64,000 bases of DNA from the NCBI GenBank assembly GCA_921293015.1, contig OV121082.1:50426971-50490970 (forward strand). The letters are read 5' to 3'. Of this stretch, positions 62,282-64,000 are shown piece by piece. Made by a program: the position numbers and the translations under genes. This DNA comes from Phorcus lineatus (Eukaryota; Mollusca; Gastropoda; Trochida; Trochidae). The notes beneath the pieces are model-generated. The model saw only the letters and a list, made by a program, of their open reading frames with translations, had not been told where the DNA came from and made no database searches. The stretch's first letter is position 1, and each line of letters begins with the position of its first letter.

Positions 62282-62430
62282 TGAAGGCAATCTTTATGAA
62301 TATACAACTTCTTTATTCTAGGCAACATTTCTGCATAGATGACATGCTTGAAAACAACATTAGTATCTATACCGAAACATTGCCTTTCCAGAATAAAGAA
62401 GTTATATATCCACAAAGATTGCCTCAATCA
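62282..62430. repeat. 149-bp foldback element
   Basis: The left arm (AGGCAATCTTTATGAATATA then CAACTTCTTTATTCTAGGCA) pairs with the right arm (TTGCCTTTCCAGAATAAAGA then AGTTATATATCCACAAAGAT). The inner ends (CTGCATAGAT / ATCTATACCG) also pair. The short open frames in both strands here are by-products. It lies in the 5' untranslated intron of the TASOR/TEX15-like gene. Confidence 0.8.
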
Positions 62431-63102
62431 TTCTTCATCAACTCAACTTCTAGAATGCCCATTAAAGAATAAATGAGGTATATAAATATACAAAATGTGT
62501 AACTGTCTATTTTTTCAAGAAAGAAAATGAGAAAGGTTTAGGTAAAAAGAACTTTCAACTTCAACAATAACTGACTCTTAAAGCTTTGCAAAACCTTTCT
62601 TTGCTTGCTCTGTAGGCTTCTACAACAAAGCTATGTTATTAAATAAAATATCTTAGGAAGATCATCTTTCGCCAAAGGGGGCGCTGTACTAAAACAAACC
62701 ACAAACTTTGGTGTTAAGCTGCAAGGCTAAATTAGCCAGTGACGGAAACTTGTGCAGGTTTTACCTCCCAGGAGTGGCTGATTAACCATTATAATACAAC
62801 ATAGGAGTTGTGACAATATGATAAGTATCATGGTAACTCATAATGATACAAGTCAATATGATACATGTTACAACACACAATTTTCAGGGATCAGAGAAAA
62901 GGTTGCCTTTACAAACATCTTGATTTGTAGGGAAAATTAATAATTTTTAAATCAACAACACTTATCATAATAAAGAAACTTTATCAGGATACATACATCA
63001 TCATATTCAGTATGCCCATTCTGGATACAGCAATAATCTGTTACAGCTCTAACACTGTTCAAAGGACTTCCTAAGGGATATTGGCTAAGTCAATTTACTC
63101 AC

Positions 63103-63141
63103 CTTGATAAACCTGTTCATTTTATTTTGATTTTCTTCATT
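63103..63141 (-). other. candidate 5'-untranslated exon of the TASOR/TEX15-like gene
   Basis: A 39-nt block with acceptor TGTTTCAG above 63,141 and donor AAG|GTGAGT at 63,103 can join the acceptor TTCTTTTTCAG just upstream of the start-codon exon (exon start about 62,000). It contains two short upstream ATGs, one ending within the exon and one running past the main start codon in another frame. Confidence 0.5.
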
Positions 63142-63479
63142 CTGAAACACAACACAATTGAATGTTAATGAATCTTAAAATCTTATATGCATACATCAAA
63201 CACTTCAAGCACCATTATTTCTTATAACCAATATTGTTAAAGAATCAGCTCAAATACATCCCTTCCTCTCAGAGGTACTCAAGTCATATCAACCCAAGAA
63301 ACATCTTTGATTTTTGCTAAGTGACATTCCAATGCTGATCTGTTCAGAAAAAAATGTGGATGTTTATATACTAGTAGTGCTTTTATCATGCAAGAACAAT
63401 TGCTGAAAGCGCTACCTACATCATAACCCTAATGGAAATGTACTTTCAAAGCAGCTACTTGCGTTAAACGTCTAAAAAG

Positions 63480-63655
63480 GTCGGTACATCCTTGTTTTCA
63501 GATACCCAATTCACCAGGGTGGACTGAGTGCAATGTGGATGAAGTGTCTTGTCCAAGGACTCCTTACAGTATTTGTAGGCACAAATTTTTAGGGTTCCGA
63601 CCAGGATCTGAACCCTGTACTCCAAGAATTAGACATTTAAAGGTGTAGGGTGAAG
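63480..63655 (-). repeat. SINE-like element
   Basis: On the minus strand a B-box-like GGTTCAGATCC (complement of 63,604-63,614) is followed by TTGGACAAGACACTTCATCC and ACATTGCACTCAGTCCACC, a core that resembles central domains of several metazoan SINEs. No long open frame. Confidence 0.55.
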
Positions 63656-64000
63656 TAAGCAACCAATTACTCAAACTTATTGGGAAACTTATCTATTACA
63701 GTTAAAAGACAGATTCAATAAGTGTTCCATTTTGTACCAATTAAATGGTACATGTCAATTCAGCTTCAGTACATCTTTAAGGATAATGCCCAAGTTTCAA
63801 TGGAAAGTTACCATATATTTGCCATTTGGTATGAAAGTCCAACGATATGATGCAAACAACAAATTAAGTATTTTGGCATGTATGAAAGCAAATTACAATT
63901 TCAATTAAGATACTCGTACAATCATTATGTTCTTGTCTTGTAGTTATGTTATCTCTGCAGGCTCCGGTAGTAGAACTGGCCCGAAGTCCTGAGTGTGATA
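63656..64000. other. window edge, nothing recognised
   Basis: AT-rich DNA. Further 5' untranslated exons or the promoter of the TASOR/TEX15-like gene may lie here or beyond the window. Confidence 0.4.

Noticed and set aside
62059-62472. 122- and 63-codon frames on opposite strands
   Set aside because: Both run through the inverted repeat at 62,282-62,430 and have no coding evidence.

Overview
The window looks like nuclear DNA of an animal, most likely a mollusc. This is inferred from the gene set (an NWD-type NACHT/WD40 protein, a TASOR/TEX15-family protein and a metazoan 7SL RNA), the AT-rich introns and spacers, short spliced exons with GT/AG borders, a 5'-truncated LINE ending in a GATTGATTG-type tail, tRNA-like SINE fragments and many minisatellites and foldback elements. 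Nothing bacterial or plasmid-like is present. All multi-exon models here were built by eye from splice signals and reading phase; no transcript or database search was available.

Layout. Positions 1-14,100 are gene-poor and AT-rich. They hold a dead LINE 3' end (about 2.4-3.4 kb), a 634-bp element with 20-bp inverted ends (4.7-5.3 kb), three minisatellites (96-bp unit at 8.2-8.9 kb, 45-bp unit at 11.7-11.9 kb, 30-bp unit at 13.0-13.4 kb) and a SINE-like piece (9.3 kb). Positions 14.1-21.7 kb hold a five-coding-exon plus-strand gene for a 208-residue protein I do not recognise. None of its coding exons shows up as a long open frame; it was found by matching phases across splice sites. Positions 22,870-32,921 hold a nine-exon plus-strand gene for a 1,762-residue NACHT and WD-repeat protein close in length to NWD2. 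Part of its exon 3 is triplicated in tandem, and its Walker A lysine is an arginine. Positions 35,355-35,652 (minus) are a complete 7SL/SRP RNA gene.

Positions 39,616-63,141 are one very large minus-strand gene coding for about 3,373 residues. Its N-terminal 230 residues match the TASOR/TEX15 pseudo-PARP (DUF3715) pattern. The rest is low-complexity: a DPR-repeat array, RS/RD-rich blocks, a proline-rich block, a strongly basic segment and a helical C-terminal tail. Inside its 9.8-kb third coding intron, on the opposite strand, sit two small paralogous genes (53,924-54,265 and 57,533-57,988). Each encodes a cysteine-saturated head followed by a shared tail ending in a PPSYEAA (PPxY) motif. I regard this nested pair as the most novel content of the window.

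Functional reading. In vertebrates TASOR is the scaffold of the HUSH silencing complex and TEX15 acts in transposon silencing in the germ line, so the large gene may be a chromatin-silencing factor (inference from family). NWD proteins are STAND-type NTPases with a WD40 platform. 7SL is the RNA of the signal recognition particle. I see no operon-like or shared-pathway link among these genes beyond adjacency and nesting.
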